Source: Rhynchopus euleeides
Lineage: Eukaryota > Euglenozoa > Diplonemea > Diplonemida > Diplonemidae
NCBI GenBank assembly: GCA_963210315.1
Contig: OY723307.1
Span: 744,001 to 808,000 of the forward strand
Direction of reading: 5' to 3'
DNA: 64,000 nt
Under the pieces are notes generated by a model. That model worked only from the letters and a program-made list of their open reading frames with translations, did not search any database and was not told the origin of the DNA. The position numbers were made by a program, and so were the translations under genes. Positions 63,661-64,000 of this stretch are shown here, piece by piece. Each line of letters starts with the position of its first letter. Within the stretch, counting starts at the first letter, position 1.

Positions 63661-64000
63661 AGGGTTGGCCGACATATCTGTTTTGCTTTGGAGGGATGCC
63701 AATATTGTTGGAGGGATGCAGCCGCTCGTCCATCAGGGTTGAAAGCTTGAACGCACAGAAATCACTGCAGGAACAGGGTGGGTGGTAAACAATATTGATC
63801 TCTAGGGCAACATCACTGAACACAACTTCCTGCCAGAACCAGTGTCGCAAGAAAGGAACAATCAGACAACGAAAACGAGCAGGGGTTAAGAATCTTGTTT
63901 ACTTTTTGATCAGGAGCGCTCCAAAGTAGGAACAAGGAGTGCTGGGACCTAATGTATCGCAGTGAAAAGTACCTTTGATTTAGGGAGAACAAAGATTTAG

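Larger units (their letters stand above)
62420..64000. other. Repeat-bearing flank, no supported gene
   Basis: G-run at 62,420-62,438. 62,450-62,630 has an inverted pair built on GGTGGACTCCCAC and GTGGGAGTCCACC with CCCCGCTCGCGGGGG-like hairpins, likely another foldback element. Hairpin repeat H copies lie at 62,820 and 62,971, and repeat R3 at 63,540-63,660. The last 340 bp have no feature I recognise. Confidence 0.5.

Overview
This looks like nuclear DNA of a single-celled eukaryote, not a bacterium or virus. It has a few compact, GC-rich, apparently intron-free genes lost in a large mass of nested transposable elements, G/C homopolymer runs and palindromic repeats. All six host-type genes I can support lie on the minus strand. 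Several have pyrimidine-rich tracts followed by AG shortly before the start codon. A tyrosine-recombinase retrotransposon in the window has the order gag - recombinase - RT/RNase H, which I associate with kinetoplastid VIPER/TATE elements. Together these suggest a euglenozoan, perhaps a diplonemid. This is inference: I found no recognisable spliced leader, rRNA or tRNA to confirm it.

Layout. 1-5 kb is a small gene island: a low-complexity protein cut by the window edge, a calmodulin-like EF-hand protein, and a predicted multi-pass membrane protein. 5.1-7.2 kb is an array of 17 apparently identical 119-bp units, with truncated single copies elsewhere. 7.3-8.3 kb is a hAT-like element set in a poly-G run. 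8.4-22.6 kb is gene-poor, with small inverted-repeat elements and a 0.64-kb retroposon-like sequence present twice. A single-pass membrane protein gene lies at 22.6-23.1 kb and a shorter probable paralogue at 32.2-32.5 kb.

23.9-27.7 kb and 38.0-41.3 kb hold two inverted copies of a two-gene DNA transposon. Its second gene looks like a DDE-type transposase with C-terminal C2H2 zinc fingers. Between them are two inverted-repeat elements in poly-G (27.7-29.1 and 30.1-31.2 kb), a degenerate 195-bp tandem array (33.3-34.1 kb) and a nested element carrying a 0.6-kb palindrome (34.3-38.0 kb). 41.7-49.9 kb is a stack of inverted-repeat elements (E1, E2 and two hAT-like elements). 50.0-52.7 kb encodes a long coiled-coil protein. 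53.1-62.4 kb has a solo terminal repeat, a LINE fragment, and a hAT-like element in poly-G that has swallowed a nearly complete tyrosine-recombinase retrotransposon with the split-repeat layout A1...B1-A2-B2.

Almost every transposon gene is broken by nonsense changes or by one-base slips in homopolymers. The nested insertions, the two comparable transposon copies and the clear target duplications nevertheless let much of the history be read from the sequence.
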